Of a stretch of 43,412 nt of DNA, positions 15,016 through 22,658 are shown piece after piece. A program made the translations under genes and the position numbers. The DNA comes from Chitinophagaceae bacterium. Lineage in GTDB: Bacteria > Bacteroidota > Bacteroidia > Chitinophagales > Chitinophagaceae. The stretch covers positions 1-43,412 of the forward strand of contig JAIEMK010000049.1 in the NCBI GenBank assembly GCA_019752295.1, in the 5' to 3' direction. A model generated the notes under the pieces. It saw only the letters and a program-made list of their open reading frames with translations, did no database searches and had not been told where the DNA came from. Within the stretch, counting starts at the first letter, position 1, and each line of letters opens with the position of its first letter.

Positions 15016-15786
15016 ATGTCTTTTGTTACATCAATTGTGTCGGTTGCGCCCTTAAGGGCAGAAGCTGCTCACAGGTCGGAAATGGTGAGTCAGTTTTTGT
15101 TTGGCGAAGTAGCGAAATTACTTGAAACGACTAAGGATTTTTCCAGAATCAAAACCTTGTTTGACGATTATACTGGGTGGTGTCAAAATAGCCAGTTAGC
15201 GGCTATCACCGATGAAAAGGCGCTCAATGGAAATAAGTTATTGAATGCCGATTTATTTAGTGCTATTACCTGCAACGGAGCCGCAATGCAAATTCCTTTT
15301 GGAACACCATTGCACTTTTTTGAAAAGGGAGAAGCCAGAATCGGAAATTTTGAATTTGGTTATTCCGGAAAAATCTGGACTCCCGAAGAAACCCATTTTA
15401 ATGAAGCTACCATCAAATGGGTGGCAGATCATTTTATGAATACCTCATATTTATGGGGAGGTAGAACTATTATGGGAATTGATTGCAGTGGATTTACCCA
15501 ACAGGTTTTTCGCTTTCTTGGAATTAATTTACCCAGAGATGCTTATCAACAGGCCATTTTGGGAGAAGCGGTAGGCTTTTTACAGGAAGCCCGTTGCGGT
15601 GACCTTGCCTTTTTTGATAATCAGGAAGAAAAAATTACCCATGTGGGTTTAATGTTGGATACCGAAACCATTATGCATGCATCCGGAAAAGTAAGAATCG
15701 ATCGAATCGACAATATGGGAATTATAAACAGTGATACAGGTGAAAGAACGCACCGACTTCGTTTACTCAAACGCTACCATCTATAA
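15016..15786 (+). CDS. NlpC/P60 family peptidoglycan hydrolase
   Basis: A 256-aa cysteine peptidase of the C40 type. The C-terminal domain (about 125-256) carries the triad Cys157 (IDCSGFTQ), His209 (THVGLML) and His221 (MHASGKV). The N-terminal half holds SH3-like segments (VAPLRAEAAHRSEMVSQFLF, then FDDYTGWCQNSQLA), as in YkfC-type gamma-D-Glu-L-diamino-acid endopeptidases. No signal peptide is visible; the protein begins directly with SH3-type strand residues. This points to cytoplasmic muropeptide recycling or to a non-Sec route. It is divergent from the sigma/anti-sigma pair. Confidence 0.88.
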   Translation: MSFVTSIVSVAPLRAEAAHRSEMVSQFLFGEVAKLLETTKDFSRIKTLFDDYTGWCQNSQLAAITDEKALNGNKLLNADLFSAITCNGAAMQIPFGTPLHFFEKGEARIGNFEFGYSGKIWTPEETHFNEATIKWVADHFMNTSYLWGGRTIMGIDCSGFTQQVFRFLGINLPRDAYQQAILGEAVGFLQEARCGDLAFFDNQEEKITHVGLMLDTETIMHASGKVRIDRIDNMGIINSDTGERTHRLRLLKRYHL

Positions 15787-15789
15787 CAG

Positions 15790-15812
15790 AAAAGCAGCCC
15801 GAAAGCTGCTCC
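15790..15812. terminator. Bidirectional terminator hairpin
   Basis: AGCAGC and GCTGCT pair around CCGAAA between two convergent genes. On the minus strand the hairpin is followed by TTTTC, a fair U-run for the small membrane protein gene. On the plus strand the U-run is poor. Confidence 0.55.
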
Positions 15813-15830
15813 TGTTAACGTTATTTTGAA

Positions 15831-15983
15831 TTAAATAAGGTCTAAAGATTTAGCAAGATAAGTAACTGTGCCGGGCAATGCCAACCAGAAAAATTCGCGG
15901 TACACAAATAAGAGGGTAACTAAAATACCCAACCATACAAAAAACCAGAGCCAATACTTACCAGTAGATTTTGTTGCTTCCAT
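15831..15983 (-). CDS. Small membrane protein, 50 aa
   Basis: A short frame from ATG (CAT at 15981-15983) to TAA (15833-15831). It reads MEATKSTGKYWLWFFVWLGI, then LVTLLFVYREFFWLALPGTV and TYLAKSLDLI. One membrane helix covers about 11-28 and a second hydrophobic stretch about 31-45, with aromatic residues at the edges. An exact TATATTTG box sits on the minus strand at 16005-15998, 14 bp before the start, and a terminator hairpin follows the stop. Codon use looks coding. The family is not recognised. It lies downstream of the TauE gene but has its own promoter. Confidence 0.7.
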   Translation of the reverse strand: MEATKSTGKYWLWFFVWLGILVTLLFVYREFFWLALPGTVTYLAKSLDLI

Positions 15984-15997
15984 TTGTTACTTTTTTG

Positions 15998-16005
15998 CAA
16001 ATATA
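15998..16005 (-). promoter_or_regulatory. Promoter -7 element for the 50-aa membrane protein
   Basis: The minus strand reads TATATTTG, an exact TAnnTTTG match, 14 bp upstream of the start codon. Confidence 0.5.
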
Positions 16006-16033
16006 AGGGGTGAAGTCCAATTTTTCGGGGCCG

Positions 16034-16471
16034 TCAGTTTTTGTTTTCAATATTTTGAATCAGTGCATCTTTATTGCCGCTTGTTTGTTTGGGTTTGGCC
16101 GAATTGTCGAAAAAAAGCATTTTAAGCGAAACCAATAACAAAATAATAGCAAATACTTTTTTCATTTTATCGTCGCTGAGGCTTAATGCAAGCTTGCTTC
16201 CCAGAAATCCACCCACAACAAATGCGGCCGACATAATCAAAACCGTATTAAAATTCAGATATCCTTGTTTATAGTATTGTAGTACTGCCAGAATCCCAAC
16301 CGGTAAAAGCATAATACCCAAGGAAGTTCCCTGAGCTTGTTTTTGAGTGAAGCCTAAAAACAGTACCAAGGCAGGCACCATAATAATACCTCCACCAACG
16401 CCCACTAAACCGCTTAGGGTTCCTGCAACTAGGCCCACAAGCAATAATAATAATATGGTTTCAGTTGTCAT
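16034..16471 (-). CDS. TauE/SafE-type permease, half-size
   Basis: A 145-aa membrane protein with four hydrophobic segments. GLVAGTLSGLVGVGGGIIMVPALV is the glycine-rich first TM repeat of the sulfite exporter TauE/SafE family (PF01925), followed by KQAQGTSLGIMLLPVGILA and AAFVVGGFLGSKLALSL. Full-length members have two such repeats in about 250 aa; only one is present, so it probably works as a dimer. Possible substrates are sulfite, sulfoacetate or other organic sulfur anions. ATG 16471 is chosen over a TTG two codons upstream. It starts 15 bp after the pyrophosphatase gene on the same strand. Confidence 0.85.
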   Translation of the reverse strand: MTTETILLLLLVGLVAGTLSGLVGVGGGIIMVPALVLFLGFTQKQAQGTSLGIMLLPVGILAVLQYYKQGYLNFNTVLIMSAAFVVGGFLGSKLALSLSDDKMKKVFAIILLLVSLKMLFFDNSAKPKQTSGNKDALIQNIENKN

Positions 16472-16486
16472 TCGCAATTGATTTAA

Positions 16487-17035
16487 TTAAGGTGTAAAAG
16501 TTTCTTTGTAGAAACTAATGGCTTCTTTAATAATGTTTAAGGCCTGCGCTTTGTCGCCAAATTCTTCCACCACCACAGTTTTATTTTCCAGTTTCTTATA
16601 TTCTTCAAAAAAGTGCCTTAATTCATCAAAGAAGTGTTTGGGCAATTCTTCGATATTGTTGTAATGGTTCACACCCGGATCGTTTGCAGCTACGGCAATA
16701 ATTTTGTCATCCGCTTCTCCTCCGTCGATCATTTGCATAACACCTACTACTTTAGCATCCATCAACGTCAGCGGTACAACAGGTAGAGAAGTAATTACAA
16801 GTATATCCAATGGATCATGATCGCCACCATATGTTTGAGGGATGAATCCATAATTACAAGGATAATAGAATGATGAAAAGATTACCCGGTCTAATTTTAA
16901 AAGCCCTGTAGGTTTGTCGATTTCATATTTGCAACGTGCACCCATCGGGATTTCAATAACAGCAGTAACTACTCTGGGGGCGTTTTCTCCATAATGGACT
17001 CCATGCCAAGGATGCAGTACGTATTGGGCTTTCAT
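16487..17035 (-). CDS. ppa: Inorganic pyrophosphatase, family I
   Basis: A 182-aa soluble enzyme that splits pyrophosphate to two phosphates and so drives biosynthetic reactions. Family I marks are [13 protein letters not shown] (phosphate/metal contacts), [23 protein letters not shown] with the D-x-D-P-x-D metal-binding signature, and [23 protein letters not shown]. The length fits the bacterial hexameric type. It is followed 15 bp on by the TauE gene and may be cotranscribed with the lipoprotein upstream, 23 bp before its start. Confidence 0.97.
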   Translation of the reverse strand: MKAQYVLHPWHGVHYGENAPRVVTAVIEIPMGARCKYEIDKPTGLLKLDRVIFSSFYYPCNYGFIPQTYGGDHDPLDILVITSLPVVPLTLMDAKVVGVMQMIDGGEADDKIIAVAANDPGVNHYNNIEELPKHFFDELRHFFEEYKKLENKTVVVEEFGDKAQALNIIKEAISFYKETFTP

Positions 17036-17058
17036 AACTCAGTGAATTTGTTTTGAAT

Positions 17059-17460
17059 TTAGTTTTTATTTTGATAACTATACTTATAATCAACCAGCCA
17101 GAAATTATTTTGTTTAACTACTTTAACTGCTTGCTTTATTTTATCGTATGAATTATTGTAGTGAATGATGCTTGTAACGCTATCCAGATCTTCAACCTGT
17201 TGAATGTTGATGGATGCAGTTCTGAATTGTTGACGTGCTTCTTTGTCCTTTAACCTGAAATCTTTTTCCAAGAGGTTCAAAAATACCAGATTGCTAGAAT
17301 CTGGTAACATATAAAATGCAGCTTTTTTGAAATCGCCTTTCAGTGTGCCATCAATAAATTCCCTTCCCGCATCAAAAGCATTTTCTGCCCGAACGTATTC
17401 AGTCTCTTTGTTTTTACAAGCGATGACCAGGAGGAAAGAAAAAAGAAAAATTCTCTGCAT
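17059..17460 (-). CDS. Small lipoprotein, DUF4878/NTF2-like
   Basis: A 133-aa exported protein. From ATG 17460 it reads MQRIFLFSFLLVIACKNKE, an SPII signal peptide with lipid-carrying Cys15. A longer frame from 17496 adds 12 residues with no signal-peptide logic and is rejected. The mature part (AENAFDAGREFIDGTLKGDF, KKAAFYMLPDSSN, ...IIHYNNSYDKIKQAVKVVK, NNFWLVDYKYSYQ) has the helix-then-curved-sheet pattern of NTF2-like DUF4878 lipoproteins of Bacteroidota. Function is unknown; a periplasmic or outer-membrane location is expected. It is 23 bp upstream of ppa on the same strand. Confidence 0.75.
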   Translation of the reverse strand: MQRIFLFSFLLVIACKNKETEYVRAENAFDAGREFIDGTLKGDFKKAAFYMLPDSSNLVFLNLLEKDFRLKDKEARQQFRTASINIQQVEDLDSVTSIIHYNNSYDKIKQAVKVVKQNNFWLVDYKYSYQNKN

Positions 17461-17609
17461 GGAAATGGTTCTCTGATTAAAGATACAATCCAACATTTAA
17501 AGTCGGAAAGTATTTGCAATTTGAAATTTAGGTTAATAGAACGTTGAATTTGTTTTAAATGGTATATTTAGGTCGCTTTATTTCAAATTAATCCAAAAAA
17601 ATTACCACT

Positions 17610-18020
17610 ATGAGAAAAAAATGGTTATTCCTCTGCCTCGCATTTATTCAGTTAACAGTTTCATTTGCAGCTTTGCCTGTTGTTAAATCAAAAAATGATA
17701 CCAGTTCGGCTTATCTTTCAAAAGATGACGAAAAAATGGTAAAAAATGCTGTGAAAGCTTTCAGGAGTTTATCAAAAGAAGAAAAGAAAAGCAGAATGAC
17801 TGAGGCAAAAATGATGTTGAAAGAATATAAAGCGGCTAAGGTAAATGAGGATGCAGATACCAATACGGTTCTACTGGCGATCTTAGCAATATTACTTCCG
17901 CCATTGGCAGTTTATCTTCATGAAAAAACAATCAATACAAAATTCTGGATAAGCCTGATACTATCTTTATTGTTTTGGCTTCCTGGTGTGATCTATGCTT
18001 TGATCGTTGTATTAAGTTAG
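17610..18020 (+). CDS. Secreted-type protein with C-terminal YqaE/Pmp3 domain
   Basis: A 136-aa protein in three parts: a signal peptide (MRKKWLFLCLAFIQLTVSFA, about 1-21), a charged helical linker with many Lys/Glu (about 30-80), and a C-terminal two-helix membrane domain (LLAILAILLPPLAVYLHEKT, then FWISLILSLLFWLPGVIYAL). The membrane part matches the YqaE/Pmp3 (UPF0057) family, including the conserved LPP turn and LPG(V/I)IYA. Plain YqaE proteins are about 52 aa and stress-linked; the added N-terminus is the Bacteroidota variant. It probably sits in the inner membrane with the charged part outside. Confidence 0.82.
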   Translation: MRKKWLFLCLAFIQLTVSFAALPVVKSKNDTSSAYLSKDDEKMVKNAVKAFRSLSKEEKKSRMTEAKMMLKEYKAAKVNEDADTNTVLLAILAILLPPLAVYLHEKTINTKFWISLILSLLFWLPGVIYALIVVLS

Positions 18021-18090
18021 ATCTGGGGCAGGTGAAACTGCGGTATCAAATTATTAGAATGGATGGCAAATCTTAGCTTGAAGAAGATTC

Positions 18091-18123
18091 TTTAGTCAGT
18101 GAATTTATCGTTCACTGACTAAA
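18091..18123. repeat. Perfect 13-bp inverted repeat without U-run
   Basis: TTTAGTCAGTGAA (18091-18103) is the exact reverse complement of 18111-18123, with a 7-base spacer. It lies between the YqaE-domain gene and the GH13 gene. No poly-T tract follows on either strand, so it is not a standard intrinsic terminator; it may be an operator, an mRNA-stabilising hairpin or a U-poor terminator. Confidence 0.7.
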
Positions 18124-18147
18124 GAAAATATATTAGCCAATAATGTG

Positions 18148-18176
18148 TTGTTTTTACACAATAGTTGATAAATTTA
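18148..18176 (+). promoter_or_regulatory. Possible promoter for the GH13 gene
   Basis: TTG at 18148-18150 and TAAATTTA at 18169-18176 are 18 bp apart, one base off the TAnnTTTG consensus, ending 17 bp before the ATG. Confidence 0.35.
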
Positions 18177-18193
18177 TGCTCTAAACGATTGTT

Positions 18194-19558
18194 ATGTCAT
18201 TCAAAAAATTACACATTGTAGCCCTGTTGGCCATCGTCATCAGTTCCTGCTCAAATCCTACTGAAAAAAATACCGCCAAAACAGACACCGCAACAATTGA
18301 CGGTCATCCTGCATGGATCATGAATAATAATATTTATGAAGTTAATGTAAGGCAGTACACTGCCGAAGGTACTTTTAATGCATTTGCTAAACACCTCGAC
18401 CGCCTAAAAGAAATGGGTGTGGGTACACTCTGGTTCATGCCGATTAATCCGATCAGCAAAGTAGACAGAAAAGGCACACTAGGAAGTTATTATGCAGTTT
18501 CAAGCTATACCGAAATCAATCCAGAATATGGTAATCTTGCCGACTGGAACGCATTGGTTAAAAAAGCACACGAGATGGGTTTTAAAGTGGTGATCGACTG
18601 GGTGCCGAATCATACCGGTGCCGACCACCCTTGGTTAAAAACGCATCCCGACTTTTATGTGCAGGATAGCACGGGCAAAGCGATTTCGCAATTCGATTGG
18701 ACCGACACCAGAAAGTTGAACTATAAAAACCCGGCCTTAGAAGATAGCATGATTGCTTCGATGCAATACTGGCTTAAGACTTCTGATATTGATGGTTTTC
18801 GTTGTGATGTGGCTCCCGAGGTCAGTGACAGTTTTTGGCTAAAAGCAATTCCCATTCTAAAAAAGGAGAAAAACATTTTTATGCTTGCCGAAGGAGATAT
18901 GGGAAGAATGCATAAAGTTGGATTTGATGCAACTTATACATGGGCAGATTTTGCAATGATGAAATTAATTGCTACAGGAAAGAGATCAGCCAGTGCACTA
19001 GATAGTGTGATCAATAAAACGGATACCACATTTCCTAAAAATGCACTCAGAATGTATTTCACAAGTAACCATGATGAGAATAGCTGGAATAAGGCAGATT
19101 ATGCAACCATGCCGGGCGAATCGCATGCTCCATTTGCAGTGCTTACTCAAACCATCAAACGCTCTGTTCCATTGATCTACAGCAGTCAGGAAGAACCCAT
19201 ATTGAGGGCAATTCCTTTCTTTGAAAAAGATACTATCCAGTTTGGCAAATTTGCGAGAGCGCCATTCTATAAAAAATTACTGGCTTTGCACAGCAACACT
19301 CCTGCGCTTGCCGCAAATGCCGACTACAAAAAATTAGTTTCAAGTGCTGATAATAAACTGTTTGCTTACACCCGTACAGCCGGTAAGAGTAAAGTACTTG
19401 TAGTGTTGAACCTGAGTGCTACTGCTCTGAAGGCAACCATTGCTGATGCTGAAATTACAGGCGATGCAACAGAACTGTTTACAGCCACTAAATCTGCTTT
19501 GAAAGCAGGACAGAGCTTCAGTTTGCCTGCATGGGGATATCAGGTGTACACTTATTAA
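18194..19558 (+). CDS. GH13 alpha-amylase family lipoprotein
   Basis: A 454-aa protein with an SPII signal peptide (VISSC, Cys19). All four GH13 regions are visible: region I DWVPNH (135-140), region II GFRCDVA with the nucleophile Asp205, region III LAEGD with the acid/base Glu233, and region IV FTSNHDEN with His293-Asp294. The C-terminal ~80 residues form the usual beta-sandwich domain C. It therefore cleaves or transfers alpha-1,4-type glucan bonds outside the inner membrane. The protein is compact and lacks a clear long domain B, as in small maltogenic-type enzymes. A strong terminator follows. Confidence 0.93.
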   Translation: MSFKKLHIVALLAIVISSCSNPTEKNTAKTDTATIDGHPAWIMNNNIYEVNVRQYTAEGTFNAFAKHLDRLKEMGVGTLWFMPINPISKVDRKGTLGSYYAVSSYTEINPEYGNLADWNALVKKAHEMGFKVVIDWVPNHTGADHPWLKTHPDFYVQDSTGKAISQFDWTDTRKLNYKNPALEDSMIASMQYWLKTSDIDGFRCDVAPEVSDSFWLKAIPILKKEKNIFMLAEGDMGRMHKVGFDATYTWADFAMMKLIATGKRSASALDSVINKTDTTFPKNALRMYFTSNHDENSWNKADYATMPGESHAPFAVLTQTIKRSVPLIYSSQEEPILRAIPFFEKDTIQFGKFARAPFYKKLLALHSNTPALAANADYKKLVSSADNKLFAYTRTAGKSKVLVVLNLSATALKATIADAEITGDATELFTATKSALKAGQSFSLPAWGYQVYTY

Positions 19559-19571
19559 TCCTTACTGATTT

Positions 19572-19620
19572 AAATCGGCCATCCTATCTGCTTCAAGTAA
19601 TAGAATGGCCGATTTTATTT
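19572..19620 (+). terminator. Terminator of the GH13 gene
   Basis: AAATCGGCCAT (19572-19582) pairs with ATGGCCGATTT (19605-19615), extended by CTAT/ATAG after a bulge, and a T-rich tail follows. Confidence 0.85.
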
Positions 19621-19636
19621 TTAGCCGCACTGCAAT

Positions 19637-19644
19637 TACCTTTG
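19637..19644 (+). promoter_or_regulatory. Promoter -7 element for pyrF, implying a leaderless mRNA
   Basis: TACCTTTG is an exact TAnnTTTG match, and only four bases (TGCG) separate it from ATG 19649. Transcription would start at or within a base or two of the start codon. Confidence 0.6.
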
Positions 19645-19648
19645 TGCG

Positions 19649-20503
19649 ATGAACCGTTCCCAACTTATTCAACAAATCCGAAGTAAAGAGACTTATCTCT
19701 GTGTTGGTTTAGATACCGATATCAAAAAGTTGCCCAAACATTTATTGAACAATGCGGATCCTGTTTTTGAATTCAATAAAGCTATTATTGATGCCACAAA
19801 AGATTTTTGTGTAAGCTATAAGATCAATACAGCATTTTACGAATCGCAGGGTTTGAAGGGATGGGAGAGTATGGAAAAAACACTTTACTATATTCCGGAA
19901 AACCATCTTAAAATTGCTGATGCAAAAAGAGGCGATATTGGAAATACCTCTTCACAATATGCAAGAACTTTTTTTGAAGTATTTCCATTCGATGCAGTTA
20001 CAGTTGCTCCTTATATGGGAGAAGATAGTGTTCGCCCATTTTTGGAATACGAAAATAAATGGACCATTGTTTTAGGACTCACATCTAATGCCGGAGGAAA
20101 CGATTTTCAGCAATTACTTGTAAGAAGCGAGTTTCAGGAACAAACTATGGAACCGCATATTACGCAGGGTAGTACCGAAAAACGTTTATACGAGAAGGTA
20201 TTGGAGAAAGTTGCATCCTGGGGTACTGCAGATAATTTAATGTTCGTAGTTGGTGCAACCCGAGCAAGCGATCTGGAAAATATCCGTTCAATTATACCAG
20301 AACATTTTTTACTGGTACCCGGTGTGGGTGCGCAGGGTGGAAGCCTCGAAGAAGTTTCCAAATATGGTATGAACAGCGATTGTGGCTTGTTGGTAAATGC
20401 CAGCCGTGCAATTATTTATGCCGACTCCGGAATTAATTTTGCGGGTATTGCCTCATCTGTAGCACAAGGGTATCGGAATGAAATGAGTACTTATCTTTTG
20501 TAA
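19649..20503 (+). CDS. pyrF: Orotidine 5'-phosphate decarboxylase
   Basis: A 284-aa enzyme that makes UMP from OMP, the last step of de novo pyrimidine synthesis. LCVGLDTD opens the barrel, and [12 protein letters not shown] holds the catalytic Asp91-x-Lys93-x-x-Asp96 set. [13 protein letters not shown] and [10 protein letters not shown] are phosphate-binding segments. Length and spacing are those of the longer type 2 PyrF. It stands alone with its own TAnnTTTG promoter just 4 bp before the ATG and is convergent with the SGNH hydrolase gene. Confidence 0.96.
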   Translation: MNRSQLIQQIRSKETYLCVGLDTDIKKLPKHLLNNADPVFEFNKAIIDATKDFCVSYKINTAFYESQGLKGWESMEKTLYYIPENHLKIADAKRGDIGNTSSQYARTFFEVFPFDAVTVAPYMGEDSVRPFLEYENKWTIVLGLTSNAGGNDFQQLLVRSEFQEQTMEPHITQGSTEKRLYEKVLEKVASWGTADNLMFVVGATRASDLENIRSIIPEHFLLVPGVGAQGGSLEEVSKYGMNSDCGLLVNASRAIIYADSGINFAGIASSVAQGYRNEMSTYLL

Positions 20504-20532
20504 ATTTATTTCTCTGACACTGTTATAAAAAA

Positions 20533-21141
20533 TTATACTGACTTCTTGATCAGCGCTGCTATTTTTGCTGCCCAAATACTGTATTCTTTTCCTGAATAGT
20601 GCAGACCGTTTCCGGTTAATAAACTGGAATCATTTTTAGCCAACCTTGTTTCGGCAGTAATATCGATGAGTTGAACATGATATTTTGTAGCCAGCATAGC
20701 ACAAACCGCATTATAATCGTCTATTTCTTTTGAAGCATTTTTATTTGGGTGTTTGACAGCAAATTTTGTTACACTCCAGTCGGGTATGGATAACACAATT
20801 ACATGATTGGCTTTTGAACCCGCGAAATGAATTGCTTTTTTTAAAAGAAATTCAAAATCAGCAGCAAAATCGGTAATTGATAATCCGCGAAATTGATTGT
20901 TAACGCCAATCAGTAAGCTTACAAAATTATACGAATCGCTTAGTAATTGTTTAATAATATGATCGGCCAATTCAAAGCTGGTCCAGTTGGTTTGAGCAAT
21001 CATTTCTGGGGCATTAAAATGCAATCCTGCTTTTCTTAGCAACTGAACTGTTTGGTATGGGAAACTCTGATGCAATGGAACAGATTCTCCGACTGTATAA
21101 GAATCACCCAAACACAAAAGACTATTGATATGAGTGCTCAT
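20533..21141 (-). CDS. SGNH/GDSL-type esterase
   Basis: A 202-aa hydrolase with the SGNH blocks: block I CLGDSYTVGE with nucleophile Ser13, block III LIGVNNQFRG, and block V GNGLHYSGKEY carrying the catalytic His. There is no signal peptide, so it is probably cytoplasmic. Related enzymes act on acyl or acetyl esters, lysophospholipids or acetylated sugars; the substrate is not predictable. It is a single gene, convergent with pyrF. Confidence 0.88.
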   Translation of the reverse strand: MSTHINSLLCLGDSYTVGESVPLHQSFPYQTVQLLRKAGLHFNAPEMIAQTNWTSFELADHIIKQLLSDSYNFVSLLIGVNNQFRGLSITDFAADFEFLLKKAIHFAGSKANHVIVLSIPDWSVTKFAVKHPNKNASKEIDDYNAVCAMLATKYHVQLIDITAETRLAKNDSSLLTGNGLHYSGKEYSIWAAKIAALIKKSV

Positions 21142-21271
21142 AATGCTGATTCAAAATGTTCCCTTAAGGTACAATAAAAATAGTACAGAACCTCATAGTC
21201 CTATGTATTTGGATGGGAACCCATTTCTTAAGTAGGCAACAATTTTCAAATCAAATACTTGAGATAAATTT

Positions 21272-22492
21272 TTAAGGGGTTACATATTCTTTTTCACTTT
21301 TTGCAATCACCAAAGTAGCAACTCCATTGCCGATTAGGTTGGTGATGGCCCTAGCTTCGCTCATAAATTTATCGACGCCCAATAAAAATGCTAGTCCCTC
21401 TAAAGGAATCTTGTGCAAAGCCGCCAGTGTTGATGCCAACACAATAAATCCGCTTCCTGTAACTCCCGCAGCTCCTTTTGAGGTGAGCATTAATATCAGC
21501 AACATCATTCCCAATTCGCCCCAGCTCAATTGTACATTATATAATTGTGCAAGAAAGATAGCGGCCATCGACAGATAAATAGAAGTGCCGTCGAGATTAA
21601 AAGAATAACCTGTAGGAATTACCAGACCCACTACAGATTTGCTGCAACCCATTTTCTCGAGTTTGCGCATGATCGATGGTAGTGCTGCTTCTGAAGATGA
21701 TGTGCCAAGAACGATTAACAATTCTTCTTTGATATCTTTTAAATATTGCCAAATGCTCAGTTTACTGTAACGCATGATGCTGCCTAATACAACAAACACA
21801 AAAAGAAACATGGTGAGATAAACACATCCCATCAGTTTTGCAAGAGGTACTAAAGTTTTTAAACCAAATTTTCCGATAGTAAATGCCATTCCTCCAAATG
21901 CACCAAGTGGGGCAAGATACATTACCCACTTGAGTGCTGTAAACACATAATGCGAACAGATGCCCAGAAAGTGAACTGCTTTTAAACGTTGTTTCGAATA
22001 ATTCAATAAAATGCCAATGATAATGGCTCCAATCAGAACCTGTAGCGTGAGGTTCGATTTAAAAAACACCGTCCAGTTAAATGCAGTTCCTGCTTGTTTT
22101 GTAAACTTTGAAGGGTCTTGTATGGCAAGTCCTGCTTTATCAATTTTTCCTGGCTCTATTAGTAATGCCACCACAATTCCAATTGCTAATGCAAGGGTTG
22201 TTACTGCTTCAAAATAGAGCAAAGATTTTATTCCAATCCTTCCCACTTTTCTCAAATTTCCAATACTGCTGATCCCCAAAACGATGGTTAGAAAAATAAT
22301 CGGGATGATGAAAACTTTGATAATATCCACAAATGTTTTGCCGATGATCTCCATTTTTACTGCCTGTTCAGGATAGTTGTAGCCAAGCCAGATTCCGAAG
22401 ATGATGGCAATCAAAACATAAAAACTCAGGTTCGTTCTGATTTGTTTCCAAATGTTTTTTTGTTTTAGGGGATTAGTGTTGGTCTGCGTCAA
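21272..22492 (-). CDS. Dicarboxylate/glutamate:cation symporter (DAACS family)
   Basis: A 406-aa integral membrane protein. SSSEAALPSIMRKLEK is the serine-rich hairpin HP1 (SSSEAALP) of GltP/DctA transporters. PTGYSFNLDGTSIYLSMA is TM7 with the NLDGT motif, and TSKGAAGVTGSGFIVLASTL is HP2, followed by FMSEARAITNLIGNGVATLV (TM8) with the conserved Asn and the Arg that help choose acidic substrates. It takes up C4-dicarboxylates or glutamate/aspartate with Na+ or H+. It is divergent from the acyl-CoA dehydrogenase gene. Confidence 0.93.
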   Translation of the reverse strand: MTQTNTNPLKQKNIWKQIRTNLSFYVLIAIIFGIWLGYNYPEQAVKMEIIGKTFVDIIKVFIIPIIFLTIVLGISSIGNLRKVGRIGIKSLLYFEAVTTLALAIGIVVALLIEPGKIDKAGLAIQDPSKFTKQAGTAFNWTVFFKSNLTLQVLIGAIIIGILLNYSKQRLKAVHFLGICSHYVFTALKWVMYLAPLGAFGGMAFTIGKFGLKTLVPLAKLMGCVYLTMFLFVFVVLGSIMRYSKLSIWQYLKDIKEELLIVLGTSSSEAALPSIMRKLEKMGCSKSVVGLVIPTGYSFNLDGTSIYLSMAAIFLAQLYNVQLSWGELGMMLLILMLTSKGAAGVTGSGFIVLASTLAALHKIPLEGLAFLLGVDKFMSEARAITNLIGNGVATLVIAKSEKEYVTP

Positions 22493-22594
22493 TTAGTTGG
22501 TTTTTATTTGTTTTGGCGGCTTACAACTTCCGATAGTAGAAGTGTTGGTAGAAATAAAAATACAACAAAAGCTGTTCAACTGATTTCATCCCTT

Positions 22595-22602
22595 TAAATT
22601 TG
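22595..22602 (+). promoter_or_regulatory. Promoter -7 element for the acyl-CoA dehydrogenase gene
   Basis: TAAATTTG fits TAnnTTTG, 56 bp before ATG 22659, in the divergent region with the symporter gene. Confidence 0.4.
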
Positions 22603-22658
22603 TTGTTGAGGGGTCACAATATTTTTTGGTCTTATTGTATCGTATTCAATTTAATCAA

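Noticed and set aside
21214..21225. ATGGGAACCCAT palindrome in the gap between SGNH and symporter genes
   Set aside because: Five-base arms only, no second copy and no known operator match.
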